Source: Kibdelosporangium philippinense (GTDB taxonomy: Bacteria; Actinomycetota; Actinomycetes; Mycobacteriales; Pseudonocardiaceae). From it: a DNA stretch of 64,000 bases. The notes beneath the pieces are model-generated. The model had not been told where the DNA came from and did no database searches. It saw only the letters and a list, made by a program, of their open reading frames with translations. Within the stretch, counting starts at the first letter, position 1, and every line of letters begins with the position of its first letter. The stretch spans positions 414,501 to 478,500 of the forward strand of contig NZ_JAJVCN010000004.1 in assembly GCF_021390435.2 (NCBI RefSeq), read 5' to 3'. Positions 50,184 to 58,810 of this stretch are shown here, piece after piece. The position numbers and the translations under genes are program-made.

Positions 50184-52790
50184 TTACGGTTGGCGCACCT
50201 CTACCCCTAAGCCCCGTGACAGCGATTCTTCGTGGCGCTGCTGCAGCCTCGTGGCCAGGCTGATCGCGTGCGGCGTGGGCTGGTCACCCAACTCGGCCAG
50301 GCGGGTGGTCAGCAGGGCGAGAGTGCGCGGGATGGCGTCCAGGCGACCAAGGCGTTCTTGCAGTCTCATGATGTCGCGGTAGAGCAGCTCGTTGTACGGA
50401 TCGAAGGCTCGCGCGGTCTCGAGAAGATCTAGTGTCTGTTCCGGGTCGTCGTCGACCAGCGCGCGGGCAAGCGCGGCAACAGCGTCGAGGGCGTCGCGGC
50501 GGATGGCCTCGCGTGCGGACTCGATCCACTCTGTCGACATCCCGTCGGCCAATGGACCGGTGTATGAGTTGACGACAGCTCGATAGGCGGCGATTCGCCC
50601 CTGTGTGGCTGCGGCCATACGGCGTCTTGTGATGGCGCGGTCGAAGTGCCAGTAGTCAACGTCGACTACGTCGGCGTCCAATCGGTAGGTGCCCTCGCGT
50701 GTAATGACGATGTCAGCGAGCGTGTCGTTTGTGGCCTTGGTGAACGCGGTCCTCAGGCGTGAGAGCGCTGTGTTCATCGCGTTGGTGGTCTTGTCCGGTG
50801 TGCTGTTGGCCCACAATGCCGCGGTCAGTGATTCGCGCGTGGCACCCTCAGGATGCAGTCCCAGAAACACCAGCAGTTCCCGCTGTCGCGGTTGGAACGC
50901 GCCCGTGATGTCCTTCTCCTCGTCTGCGGCTGGAGGACGCCAGAACACACGCGGCTTACCGAGCACACTGAGGCGAATCGCGGTCGCCGCTACAGGTCTG
51001 GGTTCCTCTGCAGGAGGGGCATCAACAGCTTCGACCGCGTTGGGGACGTCCCCTCCGACGTTGTTCGCGGCGGTGACTTCCAGGCCTGTTTCGGTTGTGA
51101 GAACTGCGTTGTCTTCAACAGGGGATTCGCGTTGGGCTTGCTGAAGCAGATCGAGCAGGTGCGTGGTGTGGTCGGAGCCGATCTGGAACATGTGTGTTCC
51201 TCGAAGGGCTTCGCCGCGGCCCGGACTGGTGGCCGAAATGGTCCCGTCCTCGCGGACATAGGCCGTGACGCCAGCCTGCCATTGCCCGAGCAGGACCCCG
51301 ATGATCCCGAACGCAGCTCCGTTGTCCAGAACAGCTTGTAGCCGCTGGACATTGTGTAGTTGTGGTTGTGCCACAAGCACTACCCGAGGTCGACAGTCCC
51401 AGGCATGGTCGCGCGCGCAAGTCAGGATGTCAGCCTCGAGTTCATCCAGCGCCGCGTCGAGGTTGTCAACCAGCCGCAGACGGTGTGGCAATTGGGCACG
51501 GGCCGCGCTATGGCCGAGCAGTAGCGGAAGGTCGTCGGCTGGGACCAGGACGTTCAGGGTGGTCGATGTGGCCAAAGCGGTTAGCAGCAGCGCTCGCGCT
51601 GCGGCTGAGGCACCAGCACCGATCAGCCCGAGACCGCGCGCCGCGGCGAGGTCCAACGCGATCTCCCGGCCGTCACGTACTCCGAGCTTGTGCTCTAGCG
51701 ATGTGTTATGCGGTTCGGGTATCTGTTCGACGTTGTCCAGTTCGAACTCGTCCTGCGACGCTTGGAGGTGCGCCAGCTGGAGTTGGTAGACCACCGGCGC
51801 AACAGGCAGGTCGATGTCGTCACGTCGGCCACTGCCCGGTTGATAGCGACTGTTGCGACGGCGCCGCGCGACCAGCAGCGCCGTGCTAACCGCAGCGGCC
51901 AGTCCGAGTCCCACGAACAGCTCGAGTTCCCAGGCGACGGCGGGCTCGTGCGTTGGGGATGCCGCCGGAGCGTGTGTCGGCTCAGGTGGCGGTGTCGGGG
52001 CTGTCGTGGTGTGTGGCGGTGCTGCGGGAATTGGTGGCGGCGGTGGATCTGGTTGAAGAGCGACCGGAGCTGCGGCGTCGGGGGGAAGCGTGAGTTCCTC
52101 CCCGGGAAAGACTAGGTGCGGGTTGGTGAAGGGTTTGCCGTTGGGTTGCGGCTTTCCCTTGTTGAGTTCAAAGATGTCAGGCCATCGTGTTTGTGTACCC
52201 AGCGTGCGCTCGGCGATACGCGACAAGGAGTCGTAGACACCGGTCTGCGGATCACGAGCACGCACAACCACTGACCGCGGGGTCGCGGTCTGGGCGAAGT
52301 TGGTTCGCGCCTCGGGCGCAACAACGGTTCGTGTCGAGGCCACAGTGGACACATCGGGCCGCGCCGTTGCAGTCGCGACAACCATCCCTGTATCGCCTGT
52401 GATGGAAAATGTATGGGCTGCCGTCGGTGCAGTCCGTTTGCCGACGACGGACAGCATGATCGCGGCAATGAGCACCGCCGCGAGGGCGTGCATGGGCCGG
52501 CGCGCTGAGACGTGAGGCCAGCGTAGGGCGTGTACACCGACCTGGATGGCCTGAACAGCACAGCGGACCACGTCAATCACGAACGCCGCCCAGATGGGCC
52601 AGCACAGGCAGGCGAGGAAGTCCAGCAGGAACGTCGCGGTCATGGGACTGAGCAGGAGCGTCTCGATTTCGACCCAGGTCGGCATGTGATCAGGCAAGGG
52701 CCAGCCGACGTAGTACCACAGGGCCCAAGGCAGACCCGCCACCAGCCCGAGCAGGATGGTGGCCGCGATCAGACCTCGCAGGATTCGCAT
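50184..52790 (-). CDS. Membrane-bound LysM-BTAD regulator-like protein at the end of the Tad operon
   Basis: 868 residues. There are two N-terminal hydrophobic segments (GLIAATILLGLVAGLPWALW; ATFLLDFLACLCWPIWAAFV) and another at ALAAVLIAAIMLSVVG. A LysM-like region follows (DSLSRIAERTLGTQTRWPDI ... FPGEELTLP), then a Pro-rich linker and a further membrane helix (LELFVGLGLAAAVSTALLVA). The C-terminal ~260 residues are an OmpR/BTAD-type SARP domain (LSVLGKPRVFW, TTNAMNTALSRLRTAF, LDLLETARAFDPYNELLYRD). DNA-binding by such a membrane protein is unproven; it may sense or scaffold pilus assembly. It starts one base after the stop of the upstream gene. Confidence 0.82.
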   Translation of the reverse strand: MRILRGLIAATILLGLVAGLPWALWYYVGWPLPDHMPTWVEIETLLLSPMTATFLLDFLACLCWPIWAAFVIDVVRCAVQAIQVGVHALRWPHVSARRPMHALAAVLIAAIMLSVVGKRTAPTAAHTFSITGDTGMVVATATARPDVSTVASTRTVVAPEARTNFAQTATPRSVVVRARDPQTGVYDSLSRIAERTLGTQTRWPDIFELNKGKPQPNGKPFTNPHLVFPGEELTLPPDAAAPVALQPDPPPPPIPAAPPHTTTAPTPPPEPTHAPAASPTHEPAVAWELELFVGLGLAAAVSTALLVARRRRNSRYQPGSGRRDDIDLPVAPVVYQLQLAHLQASQDEFELDNVEQIPEPHNTSLEHKLGVRDGREIALDLAAARGLGLIGAGASAAARALLLTALATSTTLNVLVPADDLPLLLGHSAARAQLPHRLRLVDNLDAALDELEADILTCARDHAWDCRPRVVLVAQPQLHNVQRLQAVLDNGAAFGIIGVLLGQWQAGVTAYVREDGTISATSPGRGEALRGTHMFQIGSDHTTHLLDLLQQAQRESPVEDNAVLTTETGLEVTAANNVGGDVPNAVEAVDAPPAEEPRPVAATAIRLSVLGKPRVFWRPPAADEEKDITGAFQPRQRELLVFLGLHPEGATRESLTAALWANSTPDKTTNAMNTALSRLRTAFTKATNDTLADIVITREGTYRLDADVVDVDYWHFDRAITRRRMAAATQGRIAAYRAVVNSYTGPLADGMSTEWIESAREAIRRDALDAVAALARALVDDDPEQTLDLLETARAFDPYNELLYRDIMRLQERLGRLDAIPRTLALLTTRLAELGDQPTPHAISLATRLQQRHEESLSRGLGVEVRQP

Positions 52791-52791
52791 G

Positions 52792-53229
52792 TCACGGCAC
52801 CGTCGCGACGACCCGTGCGCTTGTCTCCGAAGAGTCGGTACGGGCTACGGCACGTTCCTGCAGCGAGGGCGCATGGCGACGTTTAGGTTCTTCTTCAGCG
52901 ATCAGTTCCTTGTTGTCATCGGGCTTGCTGTCAGTACGAGCGACTGTGGGCCTCTTTCGCCTGCCTCGTGCGGACTTTCTGTTGGTGAGCCAGCGAGCGA
53001 GGTCAGCAGCTGGTACGTCGGTGAATCGGGCCAGCTCGTCGATGTCGATGACATCGCTGGCGCCTGCCAACACATCGCCAAGTTCTCGTTCGATATCGGC
53101 GAGTTGTTCGGCAACTGCGGCTCGGCGTTGCGCGAGTTCCCCAACTCGCACCGCGGTGATGGATCGCTTTGCACTGCGTGCTGTGTCGCTTTGCTTGACG
53201 CGGAGTTCGATCTCTTCGTTTGTGGCCAT
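52792..53229 (-). CDS. Small coiled-coil protein of the Tad operon
   Basis: 145 residues from the ATG at 53229 (GAAAGGA ahead). An N-terminal coiled coil (VGELAQRRAAVAEQLADIER) is followed by a short helix-turn-helix-like segment (DIDELARFTDVPAADLARWL) and a basic, then disordered tail. Its function is unknown. Its stop is followed after one base by the LysM-BTAD gene (TGAcATG). Confidence 0.6.
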   Translation of the reverse strand: MATNEEIELRVKQSDTARSAKRSITAVRVGELAQRRAAVAEQLADIERELGDVLAGASDVIDIDELARFTDVPAADLARWLTNRKSARGRRKRPTVARTDSKPDDNKELIAEEEPKRRHAPSLQERAVARTDSSETSARVVATVP

Positions 53230-53258
53230 TGCCTTTCCTTTCATCGCGGGCTGACAGG

Positions 53259-53684
53259 TCAAGGTTCGATGGTGAGTACTCCTCGTTGAGGATGGGCGTG
53301 ACCGGTGCCGTGCACGGTGAAGCTGGAGACGCCGAACAGGCCTAGCAGTTGCGTGTGCTGGGAGGCGGTGATGGTGACTGTCACGGTGTTGCCCGAAATG
53401 CTGACCGTGCCGGATGCGCCGTTGGACGCGAGATGGTTCTGTGCGTTGGCGACGGCTTGAGTCGGTAGGAGCTTCAGCTGGTTGCTGGTTCGGTAGGCCG
53501 CGAGGTCGATGGCTTGGGCACCTGCCCGTGCCGCAGCCTCAGCCTGCCCGTTGGCTTTGACCTTGGCTGCCAGAGCGAGACCACCGTCCAGTGTCAGTCC
53601 AGCCAAAGCAAGGATGCCCATCGTGACGCCGAGGACAAACGCGCTTACCGAGCCGCTATCGTCCCGCCACCAATCGCTCTTCAT
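53259..53684 (-). CDS. TadG/TadE-like pilus assembly protein
   Basis: 141 residues from the ATG overlapping the previous stop (53681-53684). DDSGSVSAFVLGVTMGILAL, then AGLTLDGGLALAAKVKANGQ, is the single N-terminal membrane anchor of TadE/TadG-type pseudopilins. A beta-rich remainder follows (SGTVSISGNTVTVTITASQ). Exported minor pilin or assembly factor. Confidence 0.8.
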   Translation of the reverse strand: MKSDWWRDDSGSVSAFVLGVTMGILALAGLTLDGGLALAAKVKANGQAEAAARAGAQAIDLAAYRTSNQLKLLPTQAVANAQNHLASNGASGTVSISGNTVTVTITASQHTQLLGLFGVSSFTVHGTGHAHPQRGVLTIEP

Positions 53685-54115
53685 GCTCTGCTCCCACGCC
53701 ATGTATCTACGGGCGCGCTTCCGGTGGCGGACAGCCGCTTCGTGCCGGGGACGCCCAGCATGAGAGCATCGCCGAAGTCAACGGTGCATGAGACCGTGAC
53801 TGTCACGGCGCTGCCTGGTGCCATGCCACCGATTGCCGCGTTCACATCAAGTGAGCGGCACGAGACACCGGCTGCGGCCAACGCCGTTGCTGCTGTTGAC
53901 TGCGCTGCTGCAGACGCGCGCCCGCTGGTGCGCTCGATGCTTGCCGCGCGAGCGGCTTGGTGTGCCGCGTCGTTGAGCCGTAGACGGGCGTCGACACCTC
54001 GGTGGATGACCACGGCAACGAATACCAGCAAGGAGATCAGGGCCGGAGTCAGCAGCGTAATCTCTGCGGCCACTGAGCCGCGGTCATTGTGCCACCACCG
54101 TTTGAACGTCGTCAT
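53681..54115 (-). CDS. TadE-like pseudopilin
   Basis: 144 residues. NDRGSVAAEITLLTPALISL, then LVFVAVVIHRG, is the TadE membrane motif with the conserved Glu. The rest is an extracytoplasmic Ala/Ser-rich domain with one Cys pair (VSCRSLD...VSCTVD). It overlaps the next gene by ATGA. Confidence 0.83.
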   Translation of the reverse strand: MTTFKRWWHNDRGSVAAEITLLTPALISLLVFVAVVIHRGVDARLRLNDAAHQAARAASIERTSGRASAAAQSTAATALAAAGVSCRSLDVNAAIGGMAPGSAVTVTVSCTVDFGDALMLGVPGTKRLSATGSAPVDTWRGSRA

Positions 54116-54118
54116 GGG

Positions 54119-54562
54119 TCACCGTCCAGCCCCGGCGTCCGGTACGAACCGTTCAACGGGGCCATCTGCTTCAGCGTGCACGGGCAACGTGAGGAATCCG
54201 AGAATGGATGTAGCCGTGCCGGAAACCCTTATGGAAGCGGATTCGGCGCCGCGTTGGGCTATGACAGTGGGACTGGCGAGCGGGCCGTGTGCCAGTTCGT
54301 CGAGAAGTTGCCGTGCGCTCGCGGTGCCGGCCGCGGCTGTTCCATTCTGTGCTCGCGCGGCGGCAAGCCCTTGTGACGCAGCGGCTTGCGCGATGTGCAT
54401 GGCGTGAGACCACAGCGCGAACTGCGCGATGGTAAGCAGCATCAGCAGCACCACGGGGAAGCCCAGCACGAGCTCTACGCTGGCCGCCCCACGATCTCCG
54501 CGCAGTGCTTGGCGAAGCCGTTGGGCGTAGCGGTTGTGTGGAGGTGCTTTCGCGATAACCAT
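54119..54562 (-). CDS. TadE-like pseudopilin
   Basis: 147 residues from the ATG at 54562 (the frame is open further but starts downstream of the Flp stop). GDRGAASVELVLGFPVVLLM, then LLTIAQFALW, is the TadE segment with the Glu after Val. An exported Ala-rich domain follows. It is paired with the two similar proteins just downstream, as in other actinobacterial Tad loci. Confidence 0.83.
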   Translation of the reverse strand: MVIAKAPPHNRYAQRLRQALRGDRGAASVELVLGFPVVLLMLLTIAQFALWSHAMHIAQAAASQGLAAARAQNGTAAAGTASARQLLDELAHGPLASPTVIAQRGAESASIRVSGTATSILGFLTLPVHAEADGPVERFVPDAGAGR

Positions 54563-54566
54563 GGCA

Positions 54567-54755
54567 CTAGAGGGTGATGCTGTTTGCCTTGCTGACCACC
54601 TTGGCGATGATGATCCCGGCGAGCAGCAGTGCGGCCGCGGCCAAGCCAGCGATCCACAATACGGTTTCCGTGGAGTAGCCGGCATCAGGGTTGCGGCGGA
54701 GTGTCTCGAATCGTGCCGAGATCATGGTCCACAAAGTAGAAAAGTACTCTCTCAT
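54567..54755 (-). CDS. Flp-type major pilin candidate
   Basis: 62 residues. The second ATG (54755) was chosen because AAGGAG lies 6 bases upstream of it and touches the first. NPDAGYSTETVLWIAGLAAA, then ALLLAGIIIAKVV, holds the single helix with a Glu five residues after Gly (G-Y-S-T-E), as in prepilin cleavage sites (G|x-x-x-E). Likely substrate of the prepilin peptidase at 61301. It sits between the TadC and TadE genes. Confidence 0.8.
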   Translation of the reverse strand: MREYFSTLWTMISARFETLRRNPDAGYSTETVLWIAGLAAAALLLAGIIIAKVVSKANSITL

Positions 54756-54782
54756 CGTCATCTCCTTCTCTTGCAGATGCAG

Positions 54783-55685
54783 TCAGAGTCCATTGAGGAC
54801 TTGGTCTACCGCGGGGTATGTCACGAACGTGAGGAATCCAAGGAACAGAGCCATGACCGGTAGTGACATGCGTTCGGTTGCCGACTGGGCGTTGGCTTCG
54901 GCGTCCGTGATCTGGTGTGTACGCAGTGCGCCGGCCTTCGCGGCGAGGCTGGCACGGACCTTGGCACCCTCGGTGCCCGCAAGGCTGACCGAGGCGGCGA
55001 GTTCCGCCAGTTCGGTGACATCGAGTTCCTCGCCGAGCTGCCGCAATGTCGACCATGGGGTGGTGCGGGTCAATCGTGCCGTGTCCAAGGCCCGCCGGAT
55101 CTGGCTGAAAGCCCATCCTTGACCGATCCCGGCCGAGTCGTTCAGCGCGCTGTCGACACCCGCGCCACCAGCCAAGGTGATCCACACCAAGTCCAGAAAG
55201 GACGACAGAGCGTGCCGGAACTCGGCCCGACGCTTCGTTGCCTCGGCTCGAGCTTGCACGTCGGGCAAGACGAATCCCGCGACCGCCAATACGAGCCCAG
55301 CGACCACCGGGAACGTGAATCCCCACTCCTGCCCCGCCAACGTGAACAACAGCTGCATGACTGGAGGGAGCAGAAGCCCAGCCATCGCGAGGGTGGCTTT
55401 ATCCGCGAGGTGAGTGGCGATCGGGCGCCCAATCACGGCGAGATCGCGGCTGAGACGTACGCCAGGCAGCCCGAGGGCACGAAGGGAAGCGATGAACGGG
55501 CGCCCGAGTTTCGCCGCCCATCCTGTGTGGGCCGTCAGCAGGATGGGCGGTGGTGCTGGAGGTGCGGCGGCACGGGCCAGCACCATGCCCAGTGATGGAC
55601 GCGGCGGAACTGCCCACACGACCAATGCCCAGAGCCCAACACCGAGCCCGATGCCCAGAATCACAGCAGGGACCAATGAAGACAT
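54783..55685 (-). CDS. tadC: TadC-like inner-membrane platform protein (T2SF)
   Basis: 300 residues from the ATG at 55685, one base after the TadB stop. N-terminal helices (LVPAVILGIGLGVGLWALVV) and two central ones (MAGLLLPPVMQLLFTLAGQE; VVAGLVLAVAGFVLPDVQAR) are followed by the T2SF domain (FRHALSSFLDLVWITLAGGA ... LRQLGEELDVTELAELAASV) and a final helix (MALFLGFLTFVTYPAVDQVL). Anchors the pilus motor with TadB. Confidence 0.87.
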   Translation of the reverse strand: MSSLVPAVILGIGLGVGLWALVVWAVPPRPSLGMVLARAAAPPAPPPILLTAHTGWAAKLGRPFIASLRALGLPGVRLSRDLAVIGRPIATHLADKATLAMAGLLLPPVMQLLFTLAGQEWGFTFPVVAGLVLAVAGFVLPDVQARAEATKRRAEFRHALSSFLDLVWITLAGGAGVDSALNDSAGIGQGWAFSQIRRALDTARLTRTTPWSTLRQLGEELDVTELAELAASVSLAGTEGAKVRASLAAKAGALRTHQITDAEANAQSATERMSLPVMALFLGFLTFVTYPAVDQVLNGL

Positions 55686-55686
55686 G

Positions 55687-56568
55687 TCACACCTGCCTGC
55701 GGTCATTGTCGGTCGGCGTACTGCCGATGGAGAAGAAGCGCGCTGGTTCCGGGACCCGTGAGATCCCGATCAGCCAAGCGAATCCGGCCGCGAACAGCAG
55801 CCCCACCCCGAGAAGGACCAGTTGCCCGGTGAGCGAGTCGTAGGCGGCCATGTAAGAGCGATTGAGCATCACAACGGCCATGGCGAACGTGAGCGTGGTC
55901 CCCACGATCATGCGCACTGATGTGCGGGTGCGGGCTCGACCGACCTCGACGCGCAACCGCATCGAGGCCTGGTCGCGCGCGGTGCGCGCGAGTGCACCGA
56001 GTAGCTCGCTGAGTTGTTTGGCTTGCTGTTCGGCTGCTTTGACCAGAGCCGCGATCACCAAGTCGCCGGTCGGGTCGGCAAACTGGTCGGCCACCCTTCG
56101 CAACGACGGCGCAAGCCGTTCGCCGTTCTCCAGCCGTGCGGCCAGCGCAGTGATTTCGCCGCGGATCGGCAACGGAGCCAGGGGAGCGGTGGCGAGGATG
56201 GCCTGCTCCAAGCCAGAGGCGGCGGATAGCGTGTCGCGCAACATTTCCGACCACGTCGCAATCGCTTCGATGCGCGCGACCCGGCGCGTGTGCTCCGGGT
56301 CGCTGCCCAGTACACGGGGCAACGCCCAACACGCCAGTCCGGCCAGGATCGCGCCGACGAACCAGCCGGTGGCCAGCCCGGTCAGCACACCGACCGCGAT
56401 GGCGGCGCTGAGCCGGATGGCCACCCGCCGGTTGTGCCGTTGCCTGTGGAGGCGTGGCCGGTCCTTCTCGGTGCCCCGCCAGCCGATGGCCAGCAGGAGA
56501 AGGCCGATCCCGACACCCACTCCCAGCAGGGCGGCGAATCCGGTATCCGGGCTGAGGGGAAAGGTCAT
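55687..56568 (-). CDS. tadB: TadB-like inner-membrane platform protein (T2SF)
   Basis: 293 residues from the ATG at 56568, overlapping the TadA stop. N-terminal helices (FAALLGVGVGIGLLLLAIGW; TGLATGWFVGAILAGLACWA) precede the T2SF domain (IEAIATWSEMLRDTLSAASG, LVIAALVKAAEQQAKQLSEL). C-terminal helices are TSVRMIVGTTLTFAMAVVML and LTGQLVLLGVGLLFAAGFAW. Normal family size. Confidence 0.87.
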   Translation of the reverse strand: MTFPLSPDTGFAALLGVGVGIGLLLLAIGWRGTEKDRPRLHRQRHNRRVAIRLSAAIAVGVLTGLATGWFVGAILAGLACWALPRVLGSDPEHTRRVARIEAIATWSEMLRDTLSAASGLEQAILATAPLAPLPIRGEITALAARLENGERLAPSLRRVADQFADPTGDLVIAALVKAAEQQAKQLSELLGALARTARDQASMRLRVEVGRARTRTSVRMIVGTTLTFAMAVVMLNRSYMAAYDSLTGQLVLLGVGLLFAAGFAWLIGISRVPEPARFFSIGSTPTDNDRRQV

Positions 56569-57974
56569 TGTGGCCACCACCCTTCGGTGTTCTCCAACAC
56601 TGCAGGCTCGAACCCGACCTCGACCAGATCATCGAGGGTGTCGGTCCGCAGCGCACCTGGCACAGGGCGAGCACGTCGGTCGATGCCGGGCCGATAGACC
56701 TCGTTGGAGACCACCTGGTGGCCGTCGGCGTCAACGACCTCGCGGATCGAGGACACCACGCGTGTCGTGCGGTCGGCGCTGCGGGCCAAATGGACCACGA
56801 AGTGCACAGAGCTGGCGACCAGCAGCGCAGTGGCCTCGAGGGAGAGCCGCTCGGGGCCTTGGGCTGCGTACGAGGCGAGCCTGGTGAAGGCGATGCGCGA
56901 GCTGGAGGCATGCAAGGTGGCCATGGATCCGTCGTTGCCTTGAGACATCGCGTTGCACATCGGGATGACTTCCGCGCCGCGGATCTCACCGACGATGACA
57001 CGATCAGGGGACATCCGCAGTCCCCATCGCACGAGTTCGGCTTGAGAGATCGCGCCCTCGCCTTCGACGTTCGGTTCGCGAGCCTGGAAGGCCGTCACGT
57101 CGGCGTGAATGTTCGGGTCACGTTCCAGGCCGAGCTCGAAGGCGTCCTCGATGGTGATGATCCGTTCCATCGGATCGGCTTCCGCGGCCAAAGCACGCAA
57201 CAAGGTCGTCTTTCCCGCTCCGGTCCCGCCGGTGATCAGAATGTTCTTCTTGGCCCGCACCAGGGCACGCAGGAACTCTTCCAAGCCAGCGTCGAGAGTG
57301 CCGCGCTTACGCAGCTGACAGAGAGTCGCGGTGAGGTAGCCGTGCCGGCGAATCGACAGAGAGGTCACCCCGCCAGCCGTCAGGCTCATGACCGCGAACA
57401 ACCGTTCGCCGCCTGGCAGCTGGAGATTGACCGCGGGGGAGCCGTGGTCGAACCGTCGTTCTTGGCTGGATGCTCGCGCGGCGAGCAGCCGGACGAGGTC
57501 GGTCAGGTCCTTGTTGGATCCGGCGATCGGGGCGACCTGGACTCGACGGCCGTCGGTGTGCTGAACGAAAACACGGTCGTAGCGGTTGGCGTTGATCGTT
57601 TCCACGGTCGGGTCGTCCAGCAGCGGTTGCAAGCCGGCCATTCCGAACAGTTCGTTGAGCACCTCGCCGACGACTTGCTGCTCAATCTGCGGCGGCACAA
57701 GAGAACGGTTGGCAGTGAGCTCGTTCTCGCTGTGTATCCGGACCGCGGTATCCAGAATCATCCGCGCCTGCTCACGCCGCGCCTCTCGTGTCACTGGCGT
57801 GCCAGTTCGCAGCTGCAGAGCGTCTACCTGCTTGGGCAGTTGGGTTGCCAGGGCATCCCGCAGGTGCTGACGCAGTCGGCCTGCCGCCGCGGGGACGTCT
57901 TCGCCCTGGTTTACCGAATGCGATCGGGATTGGACGGGCACGTGGGAGGCGTAGCCGTTGTTCGCGTAGGTCAC
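56565..57974 (-). CDS. tadA: TadA/CpaF-type pilus assembly ATPase
   Basis: 469 residues from a GTG that overlaps the TadZ stop (GTGA). The N-terminal domain includes EVLNELFGMAGLQPLLDDPT, typical of CpaF. The ATPase has Walker A LITGGTGAGKTTLLRALA, an Asp box (RIITIEDAFELGL), Walker B RVIVGEIRGAEV and a His box (MATLHASS). It powers pilus polymerisation at the inner membrane. Complete. Confidence 0.93.
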   Translation of the reverse strand: MTYANNGYASHVPVQSRSHSVNQGEDVPAAAGRLRQHLRDALATQLPKQVDALQLRTGTPVTREARREQARMILDTAVRIHSENELTANRSLVPPQIEQQVVGEVLNELFGMAGLQPLLDDPTVETINANRYDRVFVQHTDGRRVQVAPIAGSNKDLTDLVRLLAARASSQERRFDHGSPAVNLQLPGGERLFAVMSLTAGGVTSLSIRRHGYLTATLCQLRKRGTLDAGLEEFLRALVRAKKNILITGGTGAGKTTLLRALAAEADPMERIITIEDAFELGLERDPNIHADVTAFQAREPNVEGEGAISQAELVRWGLRMSPDRVIVGEIRGAEVIPMCNAMSQGNDGSMATLHASSSRIAFTRLASYAAQGPERLSLEATALLVASSVHFVVHLARSADRTTRVVSSIREVVDADGHQVVSNEVYRPGIDRRARPVPGALRTDTLDDLVEVGFEPAVLENTEGWWPQ

Positions 57975-58810
57975 GATGTCCTACCTCCCCGCACGGCGTG
58001 CTCGTCAACCGGGCGCATCGCGACCGGAGGTGGCATTTGGGGTGGCAAAACAGGAATCCGTGGCGGTAGTGAAGGACTCGTTGGTGCCAGGAAGGTGGCG
58101 ATCCTGTGCGCGCACTTTCCCAGCGCGGAATGCGATGGTCCGCTGCGTGTCCAACGCAACCTTGCTCGGCCGCCTCGGAGTACCGCCGCACCGTGTTCGT
58201 CGTGCGGAACGCGCCCCAGCGGCAGCACACCCAGCTCCCGGCCGACCTCTGTCGGGGAGTAACCCTCGCCGACCAAGAGCAACACCGGCCGCGGCGTCCA
58301 CCGCCCGACCACGGGTAGCCGGCGGGCCACGTGGGCAAGGTCGTCCGCGTGAGCACGGGTCAGCAAAACGAGCACGTCGGACTCGCGCACGATGCCCATC
58401 GCCGCGGTGGCATGATCAATCCGGCCGCAGTCCGCGACCACCACTGTGTCCGGAGCGTTGGCCGCGTTACGGAGAACGCCAGTGTGAGAGTGCGAACTCG
58501 GCGCCAACGCCAGCAACGCGCCTCGCGCCCTGTCGGCATCCGGCGGCGCAGCGACCACCGGCAGCCCACCCGGCAACGCTTGGGCATGCCGCCACAACAA
58601 CCCAGAATCGGCTTCGCGCCGCGCGGCTGCGGCCAGGCTCACTAGCCCCGGCGACGATTGCAGGGAGAACCGCATCGCGATGTCCCCGCCGGACGGATCC
58701 GCTTCGACCACAATGGGCCGAGCCGGCGCTGGCCACCGCGCAGCCAACGCCACTGCGAACGTCGTCACGCCAGGCGAACCCTTCATGCTGATGACCGACA
58801 CCAACATCAC
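57971..58810 (-). CDS. tadZ: TadZ/CpaE-like MinD-family protein with an altered P-loop
   Basis: Up to 279 residues (GTG at 58810 overlapping the upstream stop; ATG at 58807 is an alternative). VSVISMKGSPGVTTFAVALA is the deviant Walker A of the ParA/MinD group, but the second Lys (KGG.GKT) is Val. IVVEADPSGGDIAMRF is the Walker A' region and VVVADCGRIDHA the B region. The C-terminus is Pro-rich. In Tad systems this protein localises the machine at the membrane. Loss of the Lys suggests binding without efficient hydrolysis. Confidence 0.82.
   Translation of the reverse strand: MMLVSVISMKGSPGVTTFAVALAARWPAPARPIVVEADPSGGDIAMRFSLQSSPGLVSLAAAARREADSGLLWRHAQALPGGLPVVAAPPDADRARGALLALAPSSHSHTGVLRNAANAPDTVVVADCGRIDHATAAMGIVRESDVLVLLTRAHADDLAHVARRLPVVGRWTPRPVLLLVGEGYSPTEVGRELGVLPLGRVPHDEHGAAVLRGGRARLRWTRSGPSHSALGKCAHRIATFLAPTSPSLPPRIPVLPPQMPPPVAMRPVDEHAVRGGRTS

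Noticed and set aside
56568..58262. A 564-codon open frame on the plus strand
   Set aside because: It is antisense to tadA and tadZ, with no start site or motif of its own.
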